Source: a virus. From it: a DNA stretch of 27,251 nucleotides. The stretch lies in IMG/VR virus record IMGVR_UViG_3300020176_000075, positions 1 to 27,251 of that record; one strand, 5' to 3'. The notes under the pieces are model-generated. The model was not told the origin of the DNA, ran no database searches, and worked only from the letters and a program-made list of their open reading frames with translations. Each line of letters opens with the position of its first letter. Positions within the stretch are counted from its first letter, which is position 1. Of the stretch, positions 14,473 to 21,893 are shown one piece after another. The position numbers and the translations under genes were made by a program.

Positions 14473-14645
14473 TCGCCCTCACGACCAAATTAAATGATTG
14501 AGGCATCAACGGGGCGCGGCCCTCCGCCTCGATACCTTCCGCGCGGCTGGTGTGTCCGTGCCAGGACGTTTGAATTGAAGGACGGGACCGAAGCCCCGCC
14601 GGGTGGCTCCTACTACCAGGTTGCGCCTGATTCAGAGCGGGAATC

Positions 14646-14678
14646 AAAAACCCGCCGCCGATTGCTCGGGAGCGGGTT
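14646..14678 (-). terminator. Intrinsic terminator immediately after the late promoter
   Basis: Minus strand: AACCCGC / GCGGGTT outer stem (14672-14678 with 14649-14655) enclosing CCGA-GCAA-TCGG with a GNRA loop, running into TTTTTG. A T-run also follows on the plus strand (14681-14685), so it could work in both directions. It ends about 55 bases after the predicted start site of the promoter at 14710-14739. Bases 14473-14645 hold no gene I can support and form the leader before the 84-residue gene. Confidence 0.72.
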
Positions 14679-14709
14679 GATTTTTGTGTCACCACTGGAC
14701 ACTGACGAA

Positions 14710-14739
14710 AGTATGCCACTCAGCATCACGCTATGTCAA
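14710..14739 (-). promoter_or_regulatory. Candidate late promoter
   Basis: Minus strand: TTGACA (14739-14734), 18-base spacer, CATACT (14715-14710) preceded by TGG, an extended -10 TGn motif. The -35 box starts within the last codons of the DUF6456-like gene (…TTG ACA TAG). Predicted start near 14703. It points at the late genes and is followed by a terminator within about 60 bases. Confidence 0.7.
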
Positions 14740-15252
14740 CCCATAGTGTCTCGCTAATGCATCAAGCGCTAGACGTAGTACCGCGATGCCCGATTGCGGG
14801 ATGTCGCCGCGCCCTCTTGCCCAATCCGATGCGCTGCCGTCCAGCAAGGCGACGTGAACCAGGATCGGCGATAGCTCGACACCAACGGCGCGCGTGGCCT
14901 TCACATAACGAGCACTCGCCAGCGCGGCCATGTCGGACATCTCGGGATTGCCCTGCCCCGCCTGGCCATAGGTGCCGGTCACCGCCATTTGACGCCCGGC
15001 CATCTCCCAATCCGCCCGCAGCTTTAGCGCCGCGTCCGATTGCTTGACCGTGATTTGCTTCTTGTGCCGGTAGCGGTCGATCATGGACACCGTGATCACC
15101 CTCGCGCCCTTCACGCCGGCCTGAATGGTTTCGCGCCTCTCGATTACGTCGCCATGCTGATAGCGCTCTTTCGGCCCGACATCGGCCAATGCGAGAGCGG
15201 GCGGGCGATCGGCTTTGTTTTTCTGCTTTTGCTTCGCGGACTTCCTGCCCAT
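14731..15252 (-). CDS. DUF6456-like protein, candidate late regulator
   Basis: 173 residues. The N-terminus is Lys/Gln-rich (MGRKSAKQKQKNKADRPPAL). The middle has helices with HKKQITVKQSDAALKLRADW. The C-terminus 'SGIAVLRLALDALARHYGL' matches the conserved end of the DUF6456 family of alphaproteobacteria (W/S-x-VLRLALDxLAxHYG). It is the last early gene; a promoter and terminator follow directly. The position equals that of lambda Q, so an antiterminator or late activator role is proposed by context only. It has no similarity to Q that I can see. Confidence 0.68.
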   Translation of the reverse strand: MGRKSAKQKQKNKADRPPALALADVGPKERYQHGDVIERRETIQAGVKGARVITVSMIDRYRHKKQITVKQSDAALKLRADWEMAGRQMAVTGTYGQAGQGNPEMSDMAALASARYVKATRAVGVELSPILVHVALLDGSASDWARGRGDIPQSGIAVLRLALDALARHYGLT

Positions 15253-15256
15253 ATCG

Positions 15257-15532
15257 CTATTCCTCCTCCGCTATCCGATTGTTTCGTGAGTCGACTTGCG
15301 CCTGTGCCGCGCGGATGAATTCCGCAGGCGCGGCGAGCCGCTGGTCCAGCATCCACCCGTCGCGGCCCTTCCATGCTCGTATCGGACCGAGGACGCTCAC
15401 AGCCTTCTGAAAAGCCGTCTTCGGCTTCGCTATCCCATCAGCCTCGGCAAGGGTGCAGCCATAGGCCCGGGTGATGCTGAATTCGTGGCGGAACCAGCAA
15501 TCCGGGACAGCGAAGGTTGGGAGCTTGGTCAT
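15257..15532 (-). CDS. Small protein of unknown function
   Basis: 91 residues (MTKLPTFAVPDCWFRHEFSI). Its ATG overlaps the stop of the cytosine methyltransferase (ATGA at 15529-15532), implying coupling. It has mixed charge with an aromatic WKGRDGWMLDQRL element. No family recognised. Its stop lies 4 bases before the next ATG. Confidence 0.65.
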   Translation of the reverse strand: MTKLPTFAVPDCWFRHEFSITRAYGCTLAEADGIAKPKTAFQKAVSVLGPIRAWKGRDGWMLDQRLAAPAEFIRAAQAQVDSRNNRIAEEE

Positions 15533-16920
15533 TCGGCGGCCTCCGCTATAAGGTCGAGGCTATCCACCGTCGCGATGCGCTCACCAATCCAACGGACCAC
15601 CGGCACCGCCATGCTGTTTCCAAGGGCCTTGTATCGATTGCCGTCCGCCGCTGGCTTTCCGCGATAGGTGATGGCGGTATAGCCTCGCGGAAATCCTTGT
15701 AAAAATTCACATTCGACGGGCATTAATCGCCGGACGGCGGAGTCAATGCGAATGCCGGTCTGGCGTGAACTGGTTTCGCTCTGGGGGTGCGCTTGAATTG
15801 CCCTGAGCGTCGGGGCTATGTCTGCTGCATCCCCGCCGTCGTCCTTGCACGAAAAGGCGACCATTGGGGCCGAACCGCTCGCCCGGTCAGCGTTTGTGCC
15901 GATCGTTCCACTGATCTCGCCGACATCGAGGTTTGATCCACGTGTCTGAAAAGCAACAGCGTGCTGCGCGCCCGCCTGCAGGGTGAACACGGCTTGCCCT
16001 CGTTCGGAAACCGTGAACGCTGGGTCACCTGGATTCCCCACGCCATGGCCGGGAGCCCCACCGCTACCTCCTTCAGCGCGGTTATTGGTTATCTTCTCGC
16101 CGCGACTGGCTTGGCGAAGGTCGATGGGAATGATCGGCGTTCCGCGCCCGGTCCCATCCTCCGATGCGTCGCAGCCATCCCCGCGCAGGGTGTGGGTGAC
16201 AAGCGTTTCGCATTTCGCATTAATGCGTCCAGAGCCGCCATGGGCATTTAGACACATCGCAACGACGGGGTCTTGGCCTCGGCTCTCTCCGGCGCGCTCT
16301 ACGCCGTGGCCACTCGCTGTAAAACTTGGTGCAGTTGGGGCGGCAACCTCTTCCCCCGCTTCTCGGCTCGGCGGAGGATGCCCTGACAGGCTTTCCGGCT
16401 CAAAAAGTACCGCCGCGGCACGTCTCCAGTCTCCAAGATATCCGACAACGAACACGCGCTTCCGTCGCTGGGCCAAGCCGAAATATTGAGCGTCAAGGAC
16501 TCTGTAGGACCACCCATACCCGAGTTCGCCCAGCGCCCCGAGGAAGGCTCCAAAATCCCTTCCTCCGTTCGATGACAGGACGCCGGGCACGTTCTCCCAG
16601 ACCATCCAACGGGGCCGATAGCGGTCAGCAATGGCAAGATATGTGAGGGCGAGGTTACCACGCGGATCATCCAATCCCTTTCGGAGTCCGGCGACGCTGA
16701 AGGACTGGCAGGGGGTTCCTCCAACGAGAACATTGATGTCTGCATCGGGCCACTCCTTGAATTTGGTCATATCGCCCCAATTCGGGACATCGGGGTAGTG
16801 GTGAGTAAGGACGGCGGACGGGAACGGCTCGATTTCGGAGCAAGCGACGAAGTTCCAGCCGAGCGGAGTCCATGCCGCTTCAGGCGCACCTATTCCAGAA
16901 CAGACGGACAGGACGTTCAT
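15529..16920 (-). CDS. C5-cytosine DNA methyltransferase
   Basis: 463 residues. Methylates cytosine C5 with SAM. Motif I (VCSGIGAPE, 6-14), PCQS with catalytic Cys71 (70-73), ENV (109-111), QRRKR (151-155), then a long target-recognition region (about 165-395) rich in Gly, and finally RRLMPVECEFLQGFP and YKALGNSMAVPVVRWIG (motifs IX and X). All key residues are present. No restriction partner adjoins it. It is probably an orphan phage enzyme protecting against host restriction. Its ATG overlaps the previous stop (ATGA). Target sequence unknown. Confidence 0.92.
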   Translation of the reverse strand: MNVLSVCSGIGAPEAAWTPLGWNFVACSEIEPFPSAVLTHHYPDVPNWGDMTKFKEWPDADINVLVGGTPCQSFSVAGLRKGLDDPRGNLALTYLAIADRYRPRWMVWENVPGVLSSNGGRDFGAFLGALGELGYGWSYRVLDAQYFGLAQRRKRVFVVGYLGDWRRAAAVLFEPESLSGHPPPSREAGEEVAAPTAPSFTASGHGVERAGESRGQDPVVAMCLNAHGGSGRINAKCETLVTHTLRGDGCDASEDGTGRGTPIIPIDLRQASRGEKITNNRAEGGSGGAPGHGVGNPGDPAFTVSERGQAVFTLQAGAQHAVAFQTRGSNLDVGEISGTIGTNADRASGSAPMVAFSCKDDGGDAADIAPTLRAIQAHPQSETSSRQTGIRIDSAVRRLMPVECEFLQGFPRGYTAITYRGKPAADGNRYKALGNSMAVPVVRWIGERIATVDSLDLIAEAAE

Positions 16921-17504
16921 TCAGCGGCCCTCATGGCGCCGCCCTTCATCGCCTTGGTCCGCGCCACCATGCCATCGGACATCGCACGCAATCGCTCGCC
17001 GATCTCACGCACCTCCGCCGCCTTGGCCGGGGCGCGTTCCTGACGCTGCCGTTCCAAGGCCTGTTCATGCGCCGCTTTCCCACGGGCGGCTTTCAGGCGG
17101 GATAGCGTATGGCGGCGGGCAGAAAACTCGCTGGCGACCTGATCCCGGATCGTCGCTGGACGGGGGAAAAACTCGCAACTCTTCGTCACCTTCGCCATCG
17201 CGGACCGCAGCAGGTCAATCGGCAAATCCGACAACGCATGGACGTAGAGCGGCATGGCGTCTTGCAGGTTCAATTCTTTCGGAGGCGTCCACATCACCAG
17301 CGTCTTGCCGAGAACAACCGCGACATCCTCCGGTTTAGCCGGGGCCAGCATTCGCTCGACAACGGCAATAGCTCCGTCCACGTCGTCAAGCGACACCGGC
17401 ACCGATTGGTCGGCCTTCCACACCGCCAACCACGAAGGCGCTTGCCAAACCTCGTCTGATCGCGTCTCCAGAACCCCCGCCGCCCGAGCTACCGCCTGCG
17501 CCAT
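16917..17504 (-). CDS. Candidate helicase-loader-like replication partner
   Basis: 195 residues from the ATG at 17504, which has GGAGGG 5 bases upstream; this decides the start. The segment 'AMPLYVHALSDLPIDLLRSA' followed by 'CEFFPRPATIRDQVASEF' resembles phage replication proteins of the P / G40P-loader style, in which this pattern precedes a charged helix (here RLKAARGKAAHEQALERQRQ). The position directly after the replication initiator matches lambda O-P order. The overlap with the initiator's last 39 codons is 119 bases and out of frame. Function by motif and position only. Confidence 0.55.
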   Translation of the reverse strand: MAQAVARAAGVLETRSDEVWQAPSWLAVWKADQSVPVSLDDVDGAIAVVERMLAPAKPEDVAVVLGKTLVMWTPPKELNLQDAMPLYVHALSDLPIDLLRSAMAKVTKSCEFFPRPATIRDQVASEFSARRHTLSRLKAARGKAAHEQALERQRQERAPAKAAEVREIGERLRAMSDGMVARTKAMKGGAMRAAE

Positions 17505-18237
17505 AAGAACCCTCCATGATTTTCGTGAAACTCTTCGCTTGAAGGACGAAATCAAAGTCCGCCTTCCACCCTCGGTCGTTATGGCCAAGCAGGAACGGCG
17601 ATCCTCGGATGTTCTTGATCGCGGTTCGCCAGCCATCGATGCCGCCGCATTCCGCCAGCCTTGCCGTCAGAGCCTTTCGCCGCGTCGGATTGAGCAACTG
17701 CGCTTTCGCCAGCCCAACCTCGCTTGCCAAGTCGTTAAAGGCTCGGAAAGCCAGATCGATATCCGGATCGGCATCGGGGCGGGCCGGCGCGGTCACGCGC
17801 CCTTCCTCCTTCCCTTCCTTTCCCTTCCCTTCTATTTCCCTTCCCTTCCCTTCCCCACGTGCGGGTACTGGATTTGCACGTGCGGGTACTGGATCGGCAT
17901 CGGTTAGGTCGGGTATTTTGCTCTGCTGTTCACGGACGTTCACATGCTGATGCTCGGAAAAGGACGGTATCCAGCCATATTCTTCACCGTTCACGGCGTA
18001 TCGTTGAACGAACCCGGCACCGGACAAAGCATCGAGAAGCGCCGCAAAGTCCACTTCGTCATATGGCAGCACGTCGAGCTTGATGGTTCGGGGACGCCAT
18101 TTGAATCGGCCCTCCCGATCGGCAACCGTCCAAAGCCCAGCGAATGCCAAGCGGACCGGAAAGCCGGTTTCTTGCTCAAGATCGAACAACTCTTCATGGG
18201 AGAAGAATTCCGGCTTTATTGAACGGATGCGCGCCAT
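17386..18237 (-). CDS. Phage replication initiator (O-like), DnaD/replisome organiser type
   Basis: 283 residues. The N-terminal winged-helix-like domain (1-100; MARIRSIKPEFFSHEELFDL, then LAFAGLWTVADREGRFKWRP) is typical of phage initiators. A low-complexity linker (about 110-155) contains PVPARAN/PVPARGE repeats and a Gly/Lys/Glu tract. The C-terminal domain (155-245) has the DnaD/DnaT-like 'WRTAIKNIRGSPFLLGHNDR' and 'GWKADFDFVLQAKSFTKIMEG'. The last ~38 residues are a Gly/Ser extension overlapping the next gene, probably non-homologous. The linker DNA carries direct repeats and a polypurine tract, a candidate origin. It begins 2 bases from the previous stop. Confidence 0.8.
   Translation of the reverse strand: MARIRSIKPEFFSHEELFDLEQETGFPVRLAFAGLWTVADREGRFKWRPRTIKLDVLPYDEVDFAALLDALSGAGFVQRYAVNGEEYGWIPSFSEHQHVNVREQQSKIPDLTDADPVPARANPVPARGEGKGREIEGKGKEGKEEGRVTAPARPDADPDIDLAFRAFNDLASEVGLAKAQLLNPTRRKALTARLAECGGIDGWRTAIKNIRGSPFLLGHNDRGWKADFDFVLQAKSFTKIMEGSYGAGGSSGGGGSGDAIRRGLASAFVVGGVEGRPIGAGVA
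17800..17894. other. Candidate replication origin: polypurine/polypyrimidine tract plus direct repeats
   Basis: The plus strand 17800-17856 is 57 bases of pyrimidine with a single purine (A at 17834), built from repeated ccctt units. Two identical 18-bp copies of cacgtgcgggtactggat adjoin it (17856-17873 and 17877-17894; 21-bp period). Both lie within the initiator gene linker, as lambda's iterons lie in gene O. The repeats are in the coding frame (PVPAR twice), so protein-level explanations remain. Confidence 0.45.
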
Positions 18238-18238
18238 G

Positions 18239-18688
18239 CTACCCCCTCGCCGCTAGGTCTGCGGACGATGCCGTGGGGATGTGAGTGCTGGCATGCCACA
18301 TGCGGCCATGCGTCTCGCGCGGATCGGGCTCTACGTTGTCTCGACCAAAGCCGCGCCCCCAATCAAAGTCCACCGGGGCTTTCTTGACGCCTCGGTCATT
18401 AAGCCCTGCAATGCCGCCTATTATTTTCGGCTTTAGGGCCTTCTTGGCTTTCAAATAACCAGTGACCTGGCCGTGCGTGAATTTGAGACTGGCGGCGATA
18501 TCGGTTGGCCGCTCGCCTTTTTGGTAGCGCCGGATGATGTCCTTGCCGTGAACCGCGATCCTCGCGTCATTAAGGATTTTGCAAATTAAAGCCCGCCGTA
18601 ACCCCCAAGCTTTGCTCAGTGCAACGGGCGACGCACCGGCTTTATATGCGGCAACGATTTCAGCGTCTCTTTTGTCTCGATCAAACAT
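18239..18688 (-). CDS. HTH DNA-binding protein
   Basis: 149 residues from the ATG at 18688 (MFDRDKRDAEIVAAYKAGAS), with GGAG 7 bases upstream; an ATG at 18706 would overlap the previous gene. Two helix-turn-helix-like stretches are seen: EIVAAYKAGASPVALSKAWG near 10-30 and IIRRYQKGERPTDIAASLKF near 52-71. They resemble resolvase/Hin-type recognition helices. The C-terminus is polar and Gly-rich. A regulatory or replication-accessory role is likely. It sits one gene before the replication initiator. Confidence 0.65.
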   Translation of the reverse strand: MFDRDKRDAEIVAAYKAGASPVALSKAWGLRRALICKILNDARIAVHGKDIIRRYQKGERPTDIAASLKFTHGQVTGYLKAKKALKPKIIGGIAGLNDRGVKKAPVDFDWGRGFGRDNVEPDPRETHGRMWHASTHIPTASSADLAARG

Positions 18689-18689
18689 C

Positions 18690-18923
18690 TCAAATCTCCA
18701 CTTCATGAAGCATTCGGGTTCCCTCGGTCGCGAAGGCTAGCCAAGCGTCTCGCTTGCCATGGAGCATGTCCGCGCCCCGTTGCTGGCCCGGTTCCGCGCG
18801 GTCATAAGCTCGCCATGCCGCCGTGATCCCGTCCTCGTATGCTTGGAGTGCGGCGGTTCGCAGTGTGAGCGGCTGCCGGGCGTCCAGTTCTTCTATGGAC
18901 GGGAGGTGGATGACTTGGCCCAT
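18690..18923 (-). CDS. Small unknown early protein
   Basis: 77 residues (MGQVIHLPSIEELDARQPLT), helical with Ala/Trp/Arg (AAWRAYDRAEPGQQ). It starts 4 bases after the DUF1064 stop, with GGGAG upstream. No family recognised. Confidence 0.62.
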   Translation of the reverse strand: MGQVIHLPSIEELDARQPLTLRTAALQAYEDGITAAWRAYDRAEPGQQRGADMLHGKRDAWLAFATEGTRMLHEVEI

Positions 18924-18926
18924 CCG

Positions 18927-19304
18927 TCACGTCTCCCGTATGTCGATGTCGTATTCGGCCTTCATCCACTTGCGCTTGAGCCGGTAGATGTCGGTCTTCG
19001 TGGCGTTGCCGCCCTTCACGTCCTCGACGATGTATCGATTGCCTTCGAGATAGGTGAAGTCGGCCTTGTACGACGCGATCTTGTCGCCGGCCTTGCCGTG
19101 CAGGGGAAACGGGACCTGGCGTCGTAAGTCGGTGATCTCTCCGGCTTGCTGCCGGGCTTTGAGAACCAGCCAGCGCTTGGACTCCTTCACGCTGTCAAAC
19201 CAGATACCGTCGACCTGGACGCGGCGGTTGTTGTACTTGGCGCGCTTTTTGGGCACACCGATCCCGAGCGCGGCGGCGTCCCGTTCTGTGATCACCGCCG
19301 CCAT
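18927..19304 (-). CDS. DUF1064 family PD-(D/E)XK-like phage nuclease
   Basis: 125 residues. The layout matches DUF1064 proteins of lambdoid-type phages, predicted Holliday-junction or recombination nucleases. FDSVKESKRW (36-45) gives the first acidic residue Glu41, YKADF (79-83) gives Asp82, and VEDVKG (93-98) gives the E-x-K pair Glu94/Lys97. A basic N-terminus KKRAKYNNRRV precedes the fold. It starts 2 bases after the ParB-like stop. Activity is unproven for most members. Confidence 0.75.
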   Translation of the reverse strand: MAAVITERDAAALGIGVPKKRAKYNNRRVQVDGIWFDSVKESKRWLVLKARQQAGEITDLRRQVPFPLHGKAGDKIASYKADFTYLEGNRYIVEDVKGGNATKTDIYRLKRKWMKAEYDIDIRET

Positions 19305-19306
19305 GC

Positions 19307-20140
19307 CTAACCCCGGCCCGCGCTTGTGTTGTCAAAGACGGAAACGCCGGTCAGACGGGCAATCGCATCGCCAAGCGCTTTCATGCCGCCGCTGTAGCAA
19401 TTGGACTTAAGAACATCCCATTGCTCGCCTGGGACGTAATCGATGATTTGTGCGGCGACCCTTTCAACCGCTTCAATCTTCAGGTCATTTGTTTCGGCGG
19501 CTAAGGCGCGTTTTGATGCGCCGGACATGCGGGCCGAAACCCGTTCACCCGCCTGAGCTTTGGCGATGATATCCTCGCGATCCGGCTCATCCATCTTGGC
19601 CAGGGCGTCTAGCTCAACGCCTTTGTCGAGGGATGTCCCGGCCACCCGCTCAACGTCTGGAATGGCTTCGGCGCGGGCGACCTTGCGGTTGATGTCTTGT
19701 TTGGATTGCCCGGTTTTAACGGCGGTTTCAGATGCAAACTCCGTTTTGCCGCGCCCTCCTAAACTGGAACAATTTGTTCCACTATTCGCCCGCGCCTCAA
19801 AAAGCTCCTTCCGCCTCGCGAGGTGCGCCGCCTCTTCCGCTGGCGACAGCCCCGCGCGCATCAGGTTCTCGTCAATCTCCCATAGCTCGCGGTCGATTTC
19901 GTCCATGTCCACGAAAAAGCATGGAACTTCATCCCAGCCCAAGGACTCGGCGGCGGCGAGGCGATGACGCCCCGCCACCAGATAGGCCTCTGTCGGATCT
20001 GGCGACCAAACGTGAATCGGGTTTTGAAGCCCGATTTCGCGCATGGATTCAGCGAGTGCGCCAACGCGATCCTTAACCAAGGCGCGATGGCGCTCGCCGA
20101 CGACAAGGCTATCTATGTAGACTTCGCCGAGACGCATCAT
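19307..20140 (-). CDS. ParB/Srx-fold nuclease-domain protein
   Basis: 277 residues. The N-terminal ParB-like domain (about 5-85) has 'LAESMREIGLQNPIHVWSPD' and 'AYLVAGRHRLAAAESLGWDE', the conserved GRHRL being the active or CTP-binding signature. A DRELWEIDENLMRAGLSPAEE element and then a KTEFASETAVKTGQSKQDIN HTH-like region follow. Its ATG overlaps the upstream stop. Phage proteins of this type are thought to act as nucleases or regulators rather than in partition. It is one of two ParB-like genes in tandem. Confidence 0.78.
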   Translation of the reverse strand: MMRLGEVYIDSLVVGERHRALVKDRVGALAESMREIGLQNPIHVWSPDPTEAYLVAGRHRLAAAESLGWDEVPCFFVDMDEIDRELWEIDENLMRAGLSPAEEAAHLARRKELFEARANSGTNCSSLGGRGKTEFASETAVKTGQSKQDINRKVARAEAIPDVERVAGTSLDKGVELDALAKMDEPDREDIIAKAQAGERVSARMSGASKRALAAETNDLKIEAVERVAAQIIDYVPGEQWDVLKSNCYSGGMKALGDAIARLTGVSVFDNTSAGRG

Positions 20141-21036
20141 TTGGCCCTCGGCAACGGGCCGCCGTCAAATTCAAACCGAGCGGCTTTCCGATTTTGCCGC
20201 GCCGCATTCCACGCTTGAATGATGTAAGCGAAGATGTTGCGCGGTATGATTTTTTCGCCATTCGAGCGGGTCAGCTTTTCCCGCAGTTTAAAAGCGGGGT
20301 CCGACCTACTCGTAAAACCAATGCCGTTGGCGACTTTTTCAAAAAACGCATCCGCTTCAGCACGGTTTTTGCCAGCACAGATATAGTGCGCCGCCAAGGC
20401 AACGGTCGGATTGGGCAGACTGTTCCGGCCCCACCAGTCCAAGACGACCCGGCTTTTTTGAAGATCGGCGAGCTGAAGATAATAATTGTAGAGGTCGGCG
20501 TTGGTAAGGCGGTTTGAGGCATGCCCTCCCGAGTTGCCCGTTCCAGCGGCAAACCCGCTATTGTACAGGTATATCCACTTTGTCGCGGCTGACATCCCGC
20601 TATAATTCGGCACGCCGTTAATGGCAAAGACATCGCTCCCCGTCCGCCTTCGCCCCGTGTCGATCTTATCAAACACCTCATCGACCACGCCGAATGCCAC
20701 CATGGCCTCAACCGCGCACCCGGACTCAACGATCGCCGAAAGGCGGTGTTGGCCGTCAATCAAGCGCCCCTTGTTGGAGAACATGATCGGGCTCGGCGCG
20801 AACATCCACGCCCCCCGTTTCATTTCAGCGGCGAGATTGCTGACGTGTCCCTTCGAGAGCGGCCTGTTGGAGGTGTTGTACTCCATCATCGCGCTGGCGA
20901 TTTCAGAAGTAATAATCATCTTGACGGGGTCGACGGGCGCACTGTCCACCAGCCAAGCAATTTTTTTCGGCGCGGCGGTCTTAGTGTTCGCCGCCGAAAG
21001 TCGCGGCTCTTGTTCACGCGAAAAGACATTAAGCAT
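20137..21036 (-). CDS. DGQHR/ParB-like phage protein
   Basis: 299 residues. The core motif 'KGRLIDGQHRLSAIVESGCA' (about 89-108) is the DGQHR signature of ParB-like domains in phages and plasmids. 'SEIASAMMEYNTSNRPLSKG' and 'HVSNLAAEMKRGAW' precede it as expected. The C-terminal two thirds are helical. It starts after a 164-base gap containing two inverted repeats. GGGAG precedes the ATG by 7 bases. Molecular role unknown; a nuclease or DNA-binding function is possible. Confidence 0.72.
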   Translation of the reverse strand: MLNVFSREQEPRLSAANTKTAAPKKIAWLVDSAPVDPVKMIITSEIASAMMEYNTSNRPLSKGHVSNLAAEMKRGAWMFAPSPIMFSNKGRLIDGQHRLSAIVESGCAVEAMVAFGVVDEVFDKIDTGRRRTGSDVFAINGVPNYSGMSAATKWIYLYNSGFAAGTGNSGGHASNRLTNADLYNYYLQLADLQKSRVVLDWWGRNSLPNPTVALAAHYICAGKNRAEADAFFEKVANGIGFTSRSDPAFKLREKLTRSNGEKIIPRNIFAYIIQAWNAARQNRKAARFEFDGGPLPRAK

Positions 21037-21074
21037 TCGTACTCTCCCGTTGTTATGGTGTTTGCACCCGAAAG

Positions 21075-21137
21075 CCCCGACGCCATCACACGTTCGGGGT
21101 GGGGAAAATCCCCCTGGTGACGACGTGCCACCAGGGG
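21075..21137. other. Two inverted repeats in the early-operon gap
   Basis: The 21037-21200 gap holds a perfect 9-bp inverted repeat CCCCTGGTG/CACCAGGGG (21111-21119 and 21129-21137), followed on the minus strand by GATTTTCC, and a 6-bp repeat CCCCGA/TCGGGG (21075-21080, 21094-21099). The first resembles a weak leftward terminator; the second could form an alternative hairpin. No clear promoter for the downstream gene is visible. This is the only sizeable gap in the early operon. Confidence 0.55.
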
Positions 21138-21200
21138 AGTTACAGGGAGGAAACGTGCGACGCTTCGGCCATGGGGATAGCCGCCCCGCGTCGCCGGGGA

Positions 21201-21893
21201 TTACGTGATCTCCAGTTGCATTGAGTCTTGGGTTGGCTTGGGGGTGGGGTCGGCGAATAGGCGGGGCTGTCTCAGCGCCTCACGCATCCGCTCGCAAGCA
21301 ATGTCGAAATACGTCTCGTCAATCTCTATGCCGATGAACTTGCGGCCTAGATTGAGCGCGGCAACGCCAGTGGTGCCGCTGCCCATTGTTGGGTCACAAA
21401 CCGTGCCTCTGGTCCAACCAATCACTTGCTCTAGAAGCGCCACTGGTTTTTGAGTTGGATGCAGTAAATTGTCGGTCCGCGTGGCGTAGACCACATCTGC
21501 CGGCCTGCCCTGCGGAAAGTCATGAAGGTCCCCCGGCCAAAAACACATCCCCTCGGTCTGACGCGCGTGTTCGTGATGTAAATCACCCATCGACCAGTTG
21601 TTTTTCACCCAGGTAATGAAACTCCTGGGGCTAACCGTGGTGCCAAGATTGTTCCATCGGCAGAACACGTACTTGGAATGTTTAACCGGGAGCCCGCAAA
21701 CCCAGTCAAACAACTCAACGTCTGAATCGCCTTCAATTCGTGCATGCGCCACTTGGCGGTAGGCCGATTTAAACGCCATGCCGAATGGAGGGTCGGCGAC
21801 CACCACGTCAAGATCACCAAGCGTGGGGACGATTTCTCGGGCGTCGCCGAGAAGCAGTCGGGCAGCCCCAATGGTAACGTCAGCTTTTATCAC
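21201..21893 (-). CDS. Beta-class amino-methyltransferase (N6A or N4C)
   Basis: 230 residues from a GTG at 21893, which overlaps the HNH stop by 14 bases; a longer frame would run through that gene. The catalytic DPPF is at 34-37, HPTQKP at 145-150, and the SAM-binding DPTMGSGTTGVAA at 168-179. This order (motif IV before I) marks the beta class (CcrM-like). There is no neighbouring restriction enzyme except the HNH protein, which overlaps. Target sequence unknown. Confidence 0.87.
   Translation of the reverse strand: MIKADVTIGAARLLLGDAREIVPTLGDLDVVVADPPFGMAFKSAYRQVAHARIEGDSDVELFDWVCGLPVKHSKYVFCRWNNLGTTVSPRSFITWVKNNWSMGDLHHEHARQTEGMCFWPGDLHDFPQGRPADVVYATRTDNLLHPTQKPVALLEQVIGWTRGTVCDPTMGSGTTGVAALNLGRKFIGIEIDETYFDIACERMREALRQPRLFADPTPKPTQDSMQLEIT

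Noticed and set aside
14494-14757. 87-codon plus-strand frame over the late promoter and terminator
   Set aside because: It spans the hairpin and promoter, has no ribosome-binding site, and points against all neighbours.
17800-17860. Reading the pyrimidine-rich repeats as a CRISPR array or mobile-element end
   Set aside because: The units are short, continuous and in the coding frame of the initiator, with no spacers.
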